Assembly: GCF_020026925.1 (NCBI RefSeq)
Contig: NZ_JAIQDW010000008.1
Location: 62,001 to 126,000 of the forward strand
DNA: 64,000 bases
Origin: Flavobacterium hibisci
Lineage (GTDB): Bacteria; Bacteroidota; Bacteroidia; Flavobacteriales; Flavobacteriaceae
Direction: 5' to 3'
Shown: one piece after another, positions 43,315-53,500 of the stretch
Layout: the number at the start of each line of letters is the position of its first letter
Position numbering within the stretch: position 1 is the stretch's first letter
Position numbers and translations under genes: made by a program
The notes under the pieces: generated by a model
What the model saw: the letters and a program-made list of their open reading frames with translations, nothing else
Databases searched by the model: none
What the model was told of the DNA's origin: nothing

Positions 43315-44685
43315 TTATTGGACTAGAATTTTTTTAACAATAGTTGTTCCTTCATTTTCTAAATAAATGTAATAAATACCATTTTGTAATCCTGCCAAAT
43401 TAATATTGTTATTAGTGTTGTTTTTAGTAAACTTAGTTGTTGTAATTAGTTTTCCCAATGCATCATATACAGTTGCTTTTTCAAGAGGACTATTGTCAAT
43501 GTGTAGTTCTCCTTTTACAGGGTTGGGATAAACAGCTATTTTTTCAAAACCGATTTCTGATAGTCCTAATGTTGGGCAAGTTAGGTTGTAAGTTGCTGCT
43601 GCATCTTTAGAGGTTGCCCAGTTAGTGTTTGAATAGGAAACATCATCTACCTCTATACAACTTAAAGTAGAATTCGATTTGCAATTTAAATTTGTTAAAA
43701 CAGCATTCTTTCCGTTTTTTAAATTAAGACTTGTCAATTGGTTAGAATAACAATGTAAAGTCTCCAAAGCGATATTTTTAGAAATATCTAATGCTGTTAT
43801 TGAGTTAGAATGACAATCTAAACTTTTCAAAGCAATGTTTTTAGAAAGATCTAATGTTGTCAATGAGCCTGAATGACAAGATAAATTTTGTAAAGCGGTA
43901 TTCATAGACAAATCTAATGTTGTCAATGGGTTATAAAAGCATTGTAAAAATACCAAAGCGGTGTTATTAGAAAGATCTAATGATGTTAGCGGATTTGAAG
44001 AGCAGGTTAATTGTGTTAAAGCGGTATTTTTAGAGGTATTTAATGCTGCTAATTGATTATAATCGCAAACTAAAGTTTTTAAAGCAGTATTTTCAGAAAC
44101 ATCCAATGTTGTTAATTTATTATTATCGCAATGTAAATTTTTCAAATCCTTATTCTTAGAAATATTTAATGTTGTCAATAAGTTAAAACTACAACCTAAA
44201 TCTGTTAAAGCGAAATTATTAGAAAGATCTAATGTTGTCAGTGAGTTCGATTGAAAATCTAAATTTTCCAAAGCGGTGTTATTAGAAAGATCTAATGATG
44301 TTAATTGGTTTGATCTGCAATATAAAAACTTCAAAGCAGTATTCATAGACAAATCTAATGCTGTCAACGTGTTATAATGGCAATACAAATATTGCAAAGC
44401 GATATTTTTGGAGATATCTAATGTTGCTAATGGGTTATTGTTACAAATTAAAACTTTTAAAGATACGAAATTTTGAATCCCTGTTAAGTCAACAATAGAA
44501 CTATTTGAAATATCAATAGAAGTTAATTTATCAATACTACTAGTCAGTACCTGATGATCAGGTGCTCCGGAATCAATTCCAAGGGCAATCAGTTTGTTTT
44601 CAAAATTATTATCCGGGATACTGGTATATTGAGCATAAATAGCAAAATTTACGAATAATAGTAATGAGAGTAATTTTGTTTTCAT
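43315..44685 (-). CDS. Secreted leucine-rich-repeat protein with T9SS sorting domain
   Basis: A 456-residue exported protein (signal peptide end near IYAQ). About 13 repeats of 21 residues fill residues 60-345, with the pattern LTTLDLSKNTALKxLxCxxN; the Cys at one fixed position is seen in most repeats. The preceding part (YTSIPDNNFENKLIALGID) is a typical start of flavobacterial LRR proteins. The C-terminus (VYPNPVKGELHID to VKKILVQ) is a type A T9SS signal. Role unknown; surface adhesion is plausible. Confidence 0.88.
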   Translation of the reverse strand: MKTKLLSLLLFVNFAIYAQYTSIPDNNFENKLIALGIDSGAPDHQVLTSSIDKLTSIDISNSSIVDLTGIQNFVSLKVLICNNNPLATLDISKNIALQYLYCHYNTLTALDLSMNTALKFLYCRSNQLTSLDLSNNTALENLDFQSNSLTTLDLSNNFALTDLGCSFNLLTTLNISKNKDLKNLHCDNNKLTTLDVSENTALKTLVCDYNQLAALNTSKNTALTQLTCSSNPLTSLDLSNNTALVFLQCFYNPLTTLDLSMNTALQNLSCHSGSLTTLDLSKNIALKSLDCHSNSITALDISKNIALETLHCYSNQLTSLNLKNGKNAVLTNLNCKSNSTLSCIEVDDVSYSNTNWATSKDAAATYNLTCPTLGLSEIGFEKIAVYPNPVKGELHIDNSPLEKATVYDALGKLITTTKFTKNNTNNNINLAGLQNGIYYIYLENEGTTIVKKILVQ

Positions 44686-45013
44686 AGGTTAAAATATAAT
44701 TTTTTAGGTGTACAAATATATTTAATACCGGATGTTTTCCTAATAATTTTTTTAATGTAAATTTTCTGCTCAAAGGAATTTTGAAAAATATATTCTTAAA
44801 AAACAATATCCTATTTTCATTCAGTAGAAGATGGTATAGTTTAGTTTTAATGAGGTTCAATTAGCCATTATTGTTTTTAGCAGTACATATTCCTGATTAA
44901 ACAAGTATTTCTTTTGAGTATAAAATTTCATAACACAGTGTTAACAGTTAGTTTTTTGTAACAAAATATCATAATTTAGTCCCATCTTTAACTTATATTT
45001 TATAATTAGATAC
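44686..45013. other. Gene-free divergent region between LRR protein and S8 peptidase
   Basis: 328 bp, AT-rich. I see no supported gene, exact TAnnTTTG box with spacing, or strong hairpin. A short open frame on the minus strand overlaps the LRR start and has no family features. Confidence 0.4.
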
Positions 45014-46633
45014 ATGAACAATATAAAACCACTTAATTTATCTGCTTTTGCATTACTTGTTTTAGCAGGCTGCAGTGCCACTTTGCAGGCGCAGGTTTCA
45101 GCCCCAAAAGAATTTATAACTGCTCCCGCAGCTGTTGTTAAAAAAGCACCAGTTACTGAAAATGAACTAAAAAGATGGAGTCATCTTGATTTAATCAAAG
45201 ATTCAATTCCTGGAATGAGTGTAGACAAAGCTTATGCTGAATTGCTACAAGGAAAAACAGGTAAAAAAGTAATTGTTGGGGTTGTTGATTCAGGAGTTGA
45301 TATCGAACATGAAGATCTAAAGGGAGTAATATGGACCAATTCAAAGGAAATTCCGGGTAATGGAATCGATGATGATAAGAACGGATATATTGATGATATT
45401 AACGGATGGAACTTTCTGGGAGATGTTGTCAACGAAAACCTTGAAATGACCCGTATCGTTAAAAAAGGAGATGACGGTTCTGAACAATATAAACAGGCTT
45501 TAGCGCAATACACAGAAAAATATGAAAAAGCGTTAAAAGATAAAGAGCAAGTAGATTTTTTACTGGATGTTCACAAAACCATACAAACAGCTTTAAATAA
45601 AAAAGAATACAAAAGCGAAGATTTAAATTCAATTACTTCAACTGATCCAAAGGTAGCCAGAAGCAAAATGGTAATGACACAGATTTTTACCAATGCAGGA
45701 CCAACATTTAATCCGGAAACAGAATTAGAAGATTACAGAGAACATGTTTATGATGAATTGAATTTCAATTTAAATAAAGATTTTGACGGAAGAAAAGTTT
45801 TAGGTGATAATGCAGAAGATATAAAAAGTACTAAATACGGAAATAATATTGTATTTGGTCCGGATAAAGAAAAAGCATTACACGGAACCCATGTTGCCGG
45901 AATTATTGCACAGGTTCGTGGTAATAATTTAGGTGGAGACGGAGTTGCAAACAATGTTGAAATTCTGACTGTAAGAGCGGTTCCTGATGGAGACGAATAC
46001 GATAAAGATATAGCTTTGGCAATTCGTTATGCGGTTGATAATGGCGCAAAAGTAATTAACGGAAGTTTCGGAAAAAGCTTCTCACCACATAAACAATGGG
46101 TGTATGATGCCATTAAATATGCAGCAAAAAAAGATGTGCTGATTGTTCATGCAGCTGGTAACGATGGTTATAATATTGATGAGAAGCAAAACATTAATTA
46201 TCCAAATGACTCTGAAGATAATGTTAAAGAATTTGCAGACAATCTAATTACAATTGGGGCGATTAATAAATCATATGGTCAAAATGTAGTAGCCGGCTTT
46301 TCAAACTTTGGAAAGTTAAACGTAGATGTCTTTGCTCCGGGTGAAGAAATTTATGCAACAATCCCAAACAATAAATACAAATATTTGCAGGGAACTTCAA
46401 TGGCATCTCCAAATGCTGCCGGTGTCGCTGCGCTAATTCGTTCCTATTATCCAAAACTTAAAGCGGCTCAGGTTAAAAAGATTTTAATGGAATCCGGAGT
46501 GGCTCTTCCTGAAAAAGTGGTTTTAGGTGAAGAAAAACCAGAAGCAGTATCTGCTACAGAATCATCAAAAACGGCTAAAATGGTTAATGCTTACAATGCT
46601 TTATTGATGGCTGAGAAAATGTCAAAAAAATAA
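45014..46633 (+). CDS. S8 family serine peptidase (subtilisin-like), exported
   Basis: A 539-residue subtilase. The N-terminus ends in LAGCSA, a lipobox, so the enzyme may be a lipoprotein; a cut after LQAQ is the alternative. The triad is Asp in VGVVDSGVDIEHEDL (about residue 95), His in HGTHVAGI (about 294) and Ser in GTSMASPNAAGVAALI (about 462). A long insert (about 140-290) between Asp and His, rich in charged residues, is as found in several Bacteroidota subtilases. It is followed by an exported M1 peptidase, with a terminator between them. Confidence 0.9.
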   Translation: MNNIKPLNLSAFALLVLAGCSATLQAQVSAPKEFITAPAAVVKKAPVTENELKRWSHLDLIKDSIPGMSVDKAYAELLQGKTGKKVIVGVVDSGVDIEHEDLKGVIWTNSKEIPGNGIDDDKNGYIDDINGWNFLGDVVNENLEMTRIVKKGDDGSEQYKQALAQYTEKYEKALKDKEQVDFLLDVHKTIQTALNKKEYKSEDLNSITSTDPKVARSKMVMTQIFTNAGPTFNPETELEDYREHVYDELNFNLNKDFDGRKVLGDNAEDIKSTKYGNNIVFGPDKEKALHGTHVAGIIAQVRGNNLGGDGVANNVEILTVRAVPDGDEYDKDIALAIRYAVDNGAKVINGSFGKSFSPHKQWVYDAIKYAAKKDVLIVHAAGNDGYNIDEKQNINYPNDSEDNVKEFADNLITIGAINKSYGQNVVAGFSNFGKLNVDVFAPGEEIYATIPNNKYKYLQGTSMASPNAAGVAALIRSYYPKLKAAQVKKILMESGVALPEKVVLGEEKPEAVSATESSKTAKMVNAYNALLMAEKMSKK

Positions 46634-46654
46634 AATTTTATCGTTTTAATAATC

Positions 46655-46700
46655 AAACTGCAAGTTTACAAGATCACTTTTGTAAACTTGTAGTTTTTTA
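46655..46700 (+). terminator. Terminator after the S8 peptidase
   Basis: AAACTGCAAGTTTACAA and TTGTAAACTTGTAGTTT form a 17-bp stem with one G-U, followed by T. It ends close to the M1 peptidase start at 46713. Confidence 0.85.
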
Positions 46701-46712
46701 AATAATATCGTA

Positions 46713-48593
46713 ATGAGAAAAATTGTCCTTCTTTCTTTTTTGAGTTTTGGTTTAAATGCAGCTTTTGCACAAAATACTTCATACTGGCAGCAGCACGCCG
46801 ATTATAAAATGGAGGTTTCGATGGATGTAAAAAACTACCAGTATAAAGGAAAACAGGAATTGGTTTATACGAACAATTCTGCAGATACTTTGCGAAAAGT
46901 ATTTTATCATTTGTTTCCAAATGCTTTTCAGCCTGGAAGTGAAATGGACGCCCGTCTGCATTTTATAAAAGATCCGGATGGGAGAATGGTAACAAAAACA
47001 AAAGGAGCTGATGGAAAAGACATAAAGCAAAGCCGAATAGAAAATCTGAAACCCAATGAAATTGGTTATTTAAAAATCACAAACTTCAAACAGGATGGTG
47101 TTGATGCTCAGACAAGAGTTTCAGGAACAATCTTAGAAGTAACTTTGGCAAAACCAATTTTACCGAATTCTAGATCGACTTTTACGTTAGATTTTGACGG
47201 ACAGGTTCCGGTACAGGTTCGTCGTTCGGGAAGAAATAATTCTGAAGGAGTTGAGCTTTCCATGTCGCAATGGTATCCAAAATTAGCTGAATTTGATTTT
47301 GAAGGATGGCATGCTGATCCTTACATCGCAAGGGAATTTCATGGTGTTTGGGGTAATTTTGATGTAAAAATCACCATTGACAAAGACTACACCATTGGAG
47401 GTTCAGGATACTTACAGGATAAAAATACAATTGGTCACGGTTATGAAGATGAAGGTGTAAAAGTCGTTTATCCTAAAAAAACAAAAACATTGACGTGGCA
47501 TTTTATCGCGCCAAATGTGCACGATTTTACCTGGGCGGCTGACAAAGAATATACGCATGATATTGTAAAAGGGCCAAACGATGTCGATTTGCATTTCTTT
47601 TACAAAAACAATCCAAAAACTACTGAAAACTGGAAACAATTGGAGCCTTTAATGGTGAAGGTAATGGATTATTACAATCAAAAAGTAGGACCATATCCGT
47701 ACAAACAATACTCCTTTATTCAGGGTGGAGATGGCGGAATGGAATATGCCATGTGTACACTGATGCTAGGAAACGGAACTCTTGAGGGAATTTTAGGAAC
47801 TGCAACTCACGAATTAGGGCATTCCTGGTTTCAGCATATTCTGGCTTCAAATGAGTCAAAGCATCCGTGGATGGATGAAGGTTTTACAACCTATATCGAA
47901 GACAGTGCTTTGAATGAATTAGCGGGAGATAAAAAAGTCTCAAATCCGTTTAAAGGAAATTATGCGGCTTATTACAGCTTGGTTAATTCGGGTAAAGAGC
48001 AGCCACAAACCACTCATGGTGACCGTTATGACGAAAACCGTCCATACAGTATTTCATCTTATATCAAAGGAAGTATTTTTCTTTCGCAGTTGGAATATGT
48101 TATCGGAAAAGAAAATGTTGACGCTGCTTTAAAAAGATACTTTAATGATTTTAAATTCAAGCATCCGACTCCAAACGATATTAAAAGAACAGCAGAAAGG
48201 GTTTCCGGAGCAGAATTAGACTGGTATTTGACAGACTGGGCACAAACAACTAATACAATTGATTACGGAATTAAAGACGTTGCTGATAATTCAGCGAAAT
48301 CAACAGTTACTTTAGAAAGAATCGGAAGAATGCCAATGCCAATTGATTTAAAAGTGGATTATACAGACGGCACTTCGGAGACATTCTATATTCCGTTACG
48401 AATGATGAATTTCATTAAGCCAAATCCAAATCCAAACGAAAAAAGAACTGTTTTAGACGACTGGGCTTGGGCACAGCAAAACTATAGTTTTACAATTGAC
48501 AAAAACAAAGCGTCAATCAAAAAAATCACTATAGATCCAAGCGGATTAATGGCTGATGTGAAGGCGGCCAATAATGTTTTTGAAGTGAAGTAA
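46713..48593 (+). CDS. M1 family metallopeptidase, exported
   Basis: A 626-residue gluzincin aminopeptidase-like protein. The signal peptide ends near AFAQ. An N-terminal beta domain (about 20-230) precedes the catalytic part with GGMEYAM (substrate recognition, variant of GAMEN) and HELGHSWFQH with the third ligand Glu in DEGFTTYIED. The C-terminal part (about 480-626) is a small domain with DWAWAQQNYSF. It may trim peptides produced by the S8 peptidase upstream; that link is inference from location. Confidence 0.9.
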   Translation: MRKIVLLSFLSFGLNAAFAQNTSYWQQHADYKMEVSMDVKNYQYKGKQELVYTNNSADTLRKVFYHLFPNAFQPGSEMDARLHFIKDPDGRMVTKTKGADGKDIKQSRIENLKPNEIGYLKITNFKQDGVDAQTRVSGTILEVTLAKPILPNSRSTFTLDFDGQVPVQVRRSGRNNSEGVELSMSQWYPKLAEFDFEGWHADPYIAREFHGVWGNFDVKITIDKDYTIGGSGYLQDKNTIGHGYEDEGVKVVYPKKTKTLTWHFIAPNVHDFTWAADKEYTHDIVKGPNDVDLHFFYKNNPKTTENWKQLEPLMVKVMDYYNQKVGPYPYKQYSFIQGGDGGMEYAMCTLMLGNGTLEGILGTATHELGHSWFQHILASNESKHPWMDEGFTTYIEDSALNELAGDKKVSNPFKGNYAAYYSLVNSGKEQPQTTHGDRYDENRPYSISSYIKGSIFLSQLEYVIGKENVDAALKRYFNDFKFKHPTPNDIKRTAERVSGAELDWYLTDWAQTTNTIDYGIKDVADNSAKSTVTLERIGRMPMPIDLKVDYTDGTSETFYIPLRMMNFIKPNPNPNEKRTVLDDWAWAQQNYSFTIDKNKASIKKITIDPSGLMADVKAANNVFEVK

Positions 48594-48611
48594 TCTTCAA
48601 GTTAGAATATA

Positions 48612-48650
48612 AAAAGTCCTGTTTAGAAATACTAAACGGGACTTTTATTT
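48612..48650. terminator. Bidirectional terminator between M1 peptidase and L-threonine dehydrogenase
   Basis: AAAAGTCCTGTTTAG and CTAAACGGGACTTTT pair with one G-U around AAATA. Both genes converge on it. Confidence 0.8.
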
Positions 48651-48664
48651 TAAGATAAGTCAAG

Positions 48665-49603
48665 TTAGCTCAAATGCTCCAGCATATCTTTCGTCATCGA
48701 TTCTAAATCAAACCTATGATTCCAGTTCCAGTCTTTTCTGGCATCAGAATCGTCGATACTCGCTGGCCAGCTGTCGGCAATTTTCTGGCGGAAATCAGGA
48801 TTATAAGTGATTTCAAATTCCGGAATGTGTTTTTTGATTTCGGCTGCAATCTCTGTTGGCGTGAAACTCATCGCAGCTAAATTGTAAGAAGAATGTATTT
48901 TGATTTCTTCAGCAGGAGCCTTCATAATATTGATCGTGGCATCAATAGCATCATCCATATACATCATTGGCATTTTTGTTTCGGATGATAAAAAGCATTC
49001 GTATTTTTTATCGGCAATAGCTTTATGAAAAATATCAACAGCATAATCTGTAGTTCCGCCGCCGGGAGGGGTTGACCAGCTGATTAAACCGGGATAACGA
49101 ATACTGCGAACATCAACACCGTAAACATTGTGATAGTATTCGCACCATCTTTCACCAGCTTGTTTACTAATTCCGTAAACCGTTGAAGGTTCCATAATTG
49201 TATATTGAGGCGTGTTTTCTTTTGGGGTTGTGGGGCCAAAAACAGCGATACTTGATGGCCAGAAAATCTTCTGAATCTTTTTGGCTTTGGCCAGATTTAA
49301 AACATGAAATAGTGAATTCATGTTCAAGTCCCAGGCAAAGGCAGGATTTTTTTCGGCTGTCGCAGATAAAAGTGCTGCCATTAAATAAATATCTGTAATG
49401 TGATGAATTTCTACCAAGTGTTCAATTTGATTAAAATCCAAAGCATTAATCACTTCAAACGGACCTGAATTAACCACATCTGTATTTAATTTTCGAATAT
49501 CTGAAGCAATCACATTTTCTGTTCCGTACAACTTACGCAGTTTCACAGTCAGTTCTGTCCCAATTTGACCACAGGCGCCAATGATTAATATTTTTGGATT
49601 CAT
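48665..49603 (-). CDS. tdh: L-threonine 3-dehydrogenase, SDR (GalE-like) type
   Basis: Starts at the ATG at 49603 (MNPKILIIGACGQIGTEL), 312 residues. The NAD-binding GACGQIG, the WPSSIAVFGPT segment with catalytic Ser, and YGISKQAGERWCEYY with catalytic Tyr-x3-Lys show an extended SDR. From memory this is close to the L-threonine dehydrogenase described from Flavobacterium frigidimaris, which oxidises L-threonine to 2-amino-3-ketobutyrate; the identity level is not computed. Its partner 2-amino-3-ketobutyrate CoA ligase is not in the window. A -7 box TATATTTG lies at 49622-49629 on the minus strand. Confidence 0.9.
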   Translation of the reverse strand: MNPKILIIGACGQIGTELTVKLRKLYGTENVIASDIRKLNTDVVNSGPFEVINALDFNQIEHLVEIHHITDIYLMAALLSATAEKNPAFAWDLNMNSLFHVLNLAKAKKIQKIFWPSSIAVFGPTTPKENTPQYTIMEPSTVYGISKQAGERWCEYYHNVYGVDVRSIRYPGLISWSTPPGGGTTDYAVDIFHKAIADKKYECFLSSETKMPMMYMDDAIDATINIMKAPAEEIKIHSSYNLAAMSFTPTEIAAEIKKHIPEFEITYNPDFRQKIADSWPASIDDSDARKDWNWNHRFDLESMTKDMLEHLS

Positions 49604-49780
49604 TTGAATATATTTAAAGAACAAATATAATTTTTTCGCAAATAACCCTGCTTTTTATAATGTTAAATTATGGATTTAATAACAAATAATATTGATTTTT
49701 GCTTAATTCGTTTCGATACAGCTTTATTAAGCTTACATAAAATGGTTGTAAATCAAAATTCATAATTGTAAATTTACTTG

Positions 49781-49788
49781 TAACTTTG
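49781..49788 (+). promoter_or_regulatory. Candidate -7 box for the lipoprotein-mfd transcript
   Basis: TAACTTTG, exact TAnnTTTG match, about 110 bp before the lipoprotein ATG. Spacing to a -33 TTG is not ideal. Confidence 0.4.
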
Positions 49789-49896
49789 CAGCTTAATGTA
49801 TTTATCAGATGAAATCGCCATTAATAAAAGTTTGCTCAGACAAACAACAAATAATGCGATAACATATGTGACCATTAAAAAATAAATTTTACATAT

Positions 49897-50505
49897 ATGA
49901 AATATAAAATAGCTCTTTTTCTAGTTTTAGTTTTTATACTGAACTCCTGTCAGGATGAAAATGAAAAACGTCTAGCAGAAAACAAAAAAGAAGCAAAAAA
50001 GAAAGAAATCATTTTTAATAATATAAATAAAGAATGGTCATTTATTGACGAACCAATCAATGAAATCTCAGAGAAAAATGCAACTGACTGGAAAGAGTGG
50101 GGAGAATTTTTAAAAGAGCTGGGCGGAAAACCAAGAAAAACGATTGGGGCATTCCAAAAAAAATCTGCTGCTATTGCTAAAAAAGCAATGGCATTAAACA
50201 ATAATATTCCGGCACAATTCGACCAGCCACAAATCAGAAGCCGAATTTCTATTTTGATTACAAAAGTGAAGATGATGGATTTGTTTATTCACTTGCATAA
50301 AATTCCGGATGATAAAGTCACTTTTTTAATTGGAGAAATCAATAAAGAACTGGTTTCGTTGCAAAGACAAATGGACAAAATTGTAGAGAAAAGCAAAATT
50401 CCACAAGAAGAAGGGGAGTCCGATTTTTTAAGAATGTTAGATACTGCCCGGGCAATCCCGAATTCGATGCCACCAATAGATCAAAATCTACCTAAAGTTG
50501 AGTAA
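49897..50505 (+). CDS. Putative lipoprotein of unknown function, upstream of mfd
   Basis: A 202-residue protein with a lipoprotein signal (LNSCQD, Cys 18). The rest is largely alpha-helical and highly charged, with no cysteine or known motif; a coiled coil is possible around residues 24-40 (ENEKRLAENKKEAKKKE). The gene ends with codons overlapping the mfd start by 8 bp, so translation is coupled. I do not recognise the family. Confidence 0.75.
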   Translation: MKYKIALFLVLVFILNSCQDENEKRLAENKKEAKKKEIIFNNINKEWSFIDEPINEISEKNATDWKEWGEFLKELGGKPRKTIGAFQKKSAAIAKKAMALNNNIPAQFDQPQIRSRISILITKVKMMDLFIHLHKIPDDKVTFLIGEINKELVSLQRQMDKIVEKSKIPQEEGESDFLRMLDTARAIPNSMPPIDQNLPKVE

Positions 50506-53500
50506 AAACGCCTTATATACCACCTATGATAATCTGCCAAAAGCTGAGCAGATTGCAACAAGTTTACTGGAAGGGAATCAGATAAAAATGAACATCAGCG
50601 GATTGTTAGGATCTGCAGTCTCATTTATAATCCGGTCTGTCTTCAAAAAAACCGAACTGCCTTTTTTAATTGTTTTAGACAATAAGGAAGAAGCTGCGTA
50701 TTATCTGAACGATCTTGAACAAATGATTGGCGAACAGGATGTTTTGTTTTATCCGGCATCTTTCCGTCGCCCATATCAGGTTGATGAAACGGATAATGCC
50801 AATGTTCTGCTTCGCGCTGAAGTTTTAAACCGAATCAATTCACGAAAAAAACCTGCCGTAATTGTTACATATCCCGAAGCACTTTTCGAGAAAGTCGTGA
50901 CGCGTCAGCAATTGGATAAAAACACTTTGAAAGTTGCTTTGAACGATAAAATTTCGATCGATTTTATCAACGAAGTTTTGTTCGAATATGAATTCAAAAG
51001 AGTCGATTTTATTACAGAACCCGGAGAATTTTCGGTTCGTGGGGGAATCGTCGATGTATTTTCTTTTTCAAACGATCATCCGTACCGAATTGAATTTTTC
51101 GGCAACGAAGTAGACAGCATCAGAAGTTTTGATGTCGAGACACAATTGTCTGTGGAAACCCATAAAAAAATCACGATTATTCCGAATGTCGAAAACAAGA
51201 TTTTTCAGGAAAACCGCGAAAGTTTCTTAGATTATATTGCGGAGAAAACGGTGATTTTTATCCAAAATACAGAAGGGCTTTTTAGCCAATTAGACAAACA
51301 ATTCACAAGGGCAGAAGAAGCTTTTGAAAAACTTTCGAAGGAAATAAAACACGCTGAGCCTGAACAACTATTTTTAAATCAGGCTTCATTCATAAAAAGA
51401 TCATTGGATTTTTCGGTTGTAGAATTGTCAAAGCCGGTTTATAAGACAACGAAAAAATTCGAATTTCATATTCAGCCTCAGCCATCGTTCAACAAACAAT
51501 TTGATTTGTTGCTGAACAATCTGAGCGACAATCATTTTAACGGCTATAAAAATTATTTATTCTGCTCGAATGAAACGCAGGCAAAACGTTTTCATGATAT
51601 TTTTGAAAGTTTGGATGAGGCCAATTCCGAGAATATCCGCAAGCAATATCATACCATTGTATTGCCTTTGTATCAGGGTTTTATCGATGAAGAAAATCAA
51701 ATAACGGCTTATACAGATCATCAGATTTTTGAGCGGTATCATAAATTCAACATCAAAAACGGCTATTCGAAAAAGCAGAATATTACTTTAAAAGAATTAA
51801 CCGCGCTTTCTGTGGGCGATTACGTAACACATATCGATCATGGAATCGGGAAGTTTGGCGGACTGCAAAAAATTCAGGTCGAAGGCAAAACGCAGGAAGC
51901 CATAAAATTGGTTTATGCCGATAATGATATTGTGTATGTGAGCATTCATTCGCTTCATAAAATCTCAAAATACAACGGAAAAGACGGAACGCCTCCAAAA
52001 ATCTATAAATTGGGTTCAAACGCCTGGAAGGTTTTAAAACAAAAAACCAAAGCGCGTGTCAAACATATTGCGTTCAATTTGATTCAGTTGTATGCAAAAC
52101 GTCGTTTAGAAAAAGGTTTTCAGTTTGCGCCAGACAGTTATCTTCAAAACGAATTAGAAAGTTCGTTCATTTATGAAGATACACCAGACCAAATGAAATC
52201 GACGGCAGAAGTAAAAGCCGATATGGAAAGCGACCGCCCAATGGACCGTTTGGTTTGTGGTGATGTAGGTTTTGGTAAAACAGAGGTTGCCATTCGTGCT
52301 GCTTTTAAAGCCGTAGATAATAGTAAACAGGTTGCCGTTTTGGTTCCGACTACTATTTTAGCATATCAGCATTACCGAACTTTTTCGGAACGTTTGAAAG
52401 ATATGCCGGTTTCAATTGGTTATTTAAACCGATTCAGAACGGCGAAACAAAAAACACAAACCTTAAAAGATTTAGCCGAGGGAAAACTCGATATTGTAAT
52501 CGGGACGCATCAATTGGTAAACAAAAATGTAGTTTTTAAAGATCTTGGTTTATTGATTGTGGATGAGGAACAAAAATTCGGAGTAAACGTAAAAGATAAA
52601 TTAAAAACGATCGCTGCGAATGTTGATACGCTGACATTAACAGCAACGCCAATTCCGAGAACCTTGCAGTTTTCATTAATGGCGGCAAGAGATTTATCAG
52701 TGATTACAACGCCTCCGCCAAACCGTTATCCAATTGAGACGAATGTAGTTGGTTTTAATGAAGAAATTATCCGTGATGCGATTTCGTATGAAATTCAAAG
52801 AAACGGACAGGTTTTCTTTATCAATAACAGAATCGAAAATATAAAAGAAGTGGCAGGAATGATTCAGCGTTTGGTTCCAAATGCGAGAGTTGGAATCGGT
52901 CACGGGCAAATGGAAGGGGCGAAACTCGAAGAATTGATGTTGGGTTTCATGAACGGAGATTTTGATGTTTTGGTCGCAACCACAATCATCGAAAGCGGAT
53001 TGGACGTTCCAAATGCCAACACGATTTTCATCAATAATGCCAATAATTTCGGATTATCAGATTTGCATCAAATGCGTGGTCGAGTAGGGCGAAGCAATAA
53101 AAAAGCATTCTGTTATTTCATCTGTCCGCCGTATTCATCCATGACCGAAGATGCCAGAAAACGTATTCAGGCTTTGGAACAATTCAGCGAATTAGGAAGC
53201 GGTTTCAATATTGCGATGAAAGATTTGGAGATCCGTGGTGCGGGAGATTTATTGGGCGGTGAACAAAGTGGTTTCATTAATGAAATTGGTTTTGATACGT
53301 ACCAAAAAATCATGAACGAAGCGATCGAGGAATTGAAGGAAAATGAATTCAAAGATTTATATCCTGAGGAAAATGATATCGATACGAAAGAATATGTAAA
53401 AGACATTCAGATTGATGCTGATTTCGAGCTATTATTCCCGGATGAATATATCAATAATGTTTCAGAACGTTTGGTTTTATATAACGAATTGGGCGCTATA

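Noticed and set aside
44609-44860. An 83-residue minus-strand frame upstream of the LRR gene
   Set aside because: It overlaps the signal peptide region of the LRR gene in another frame, and its composition is that of AT-rich spacer.
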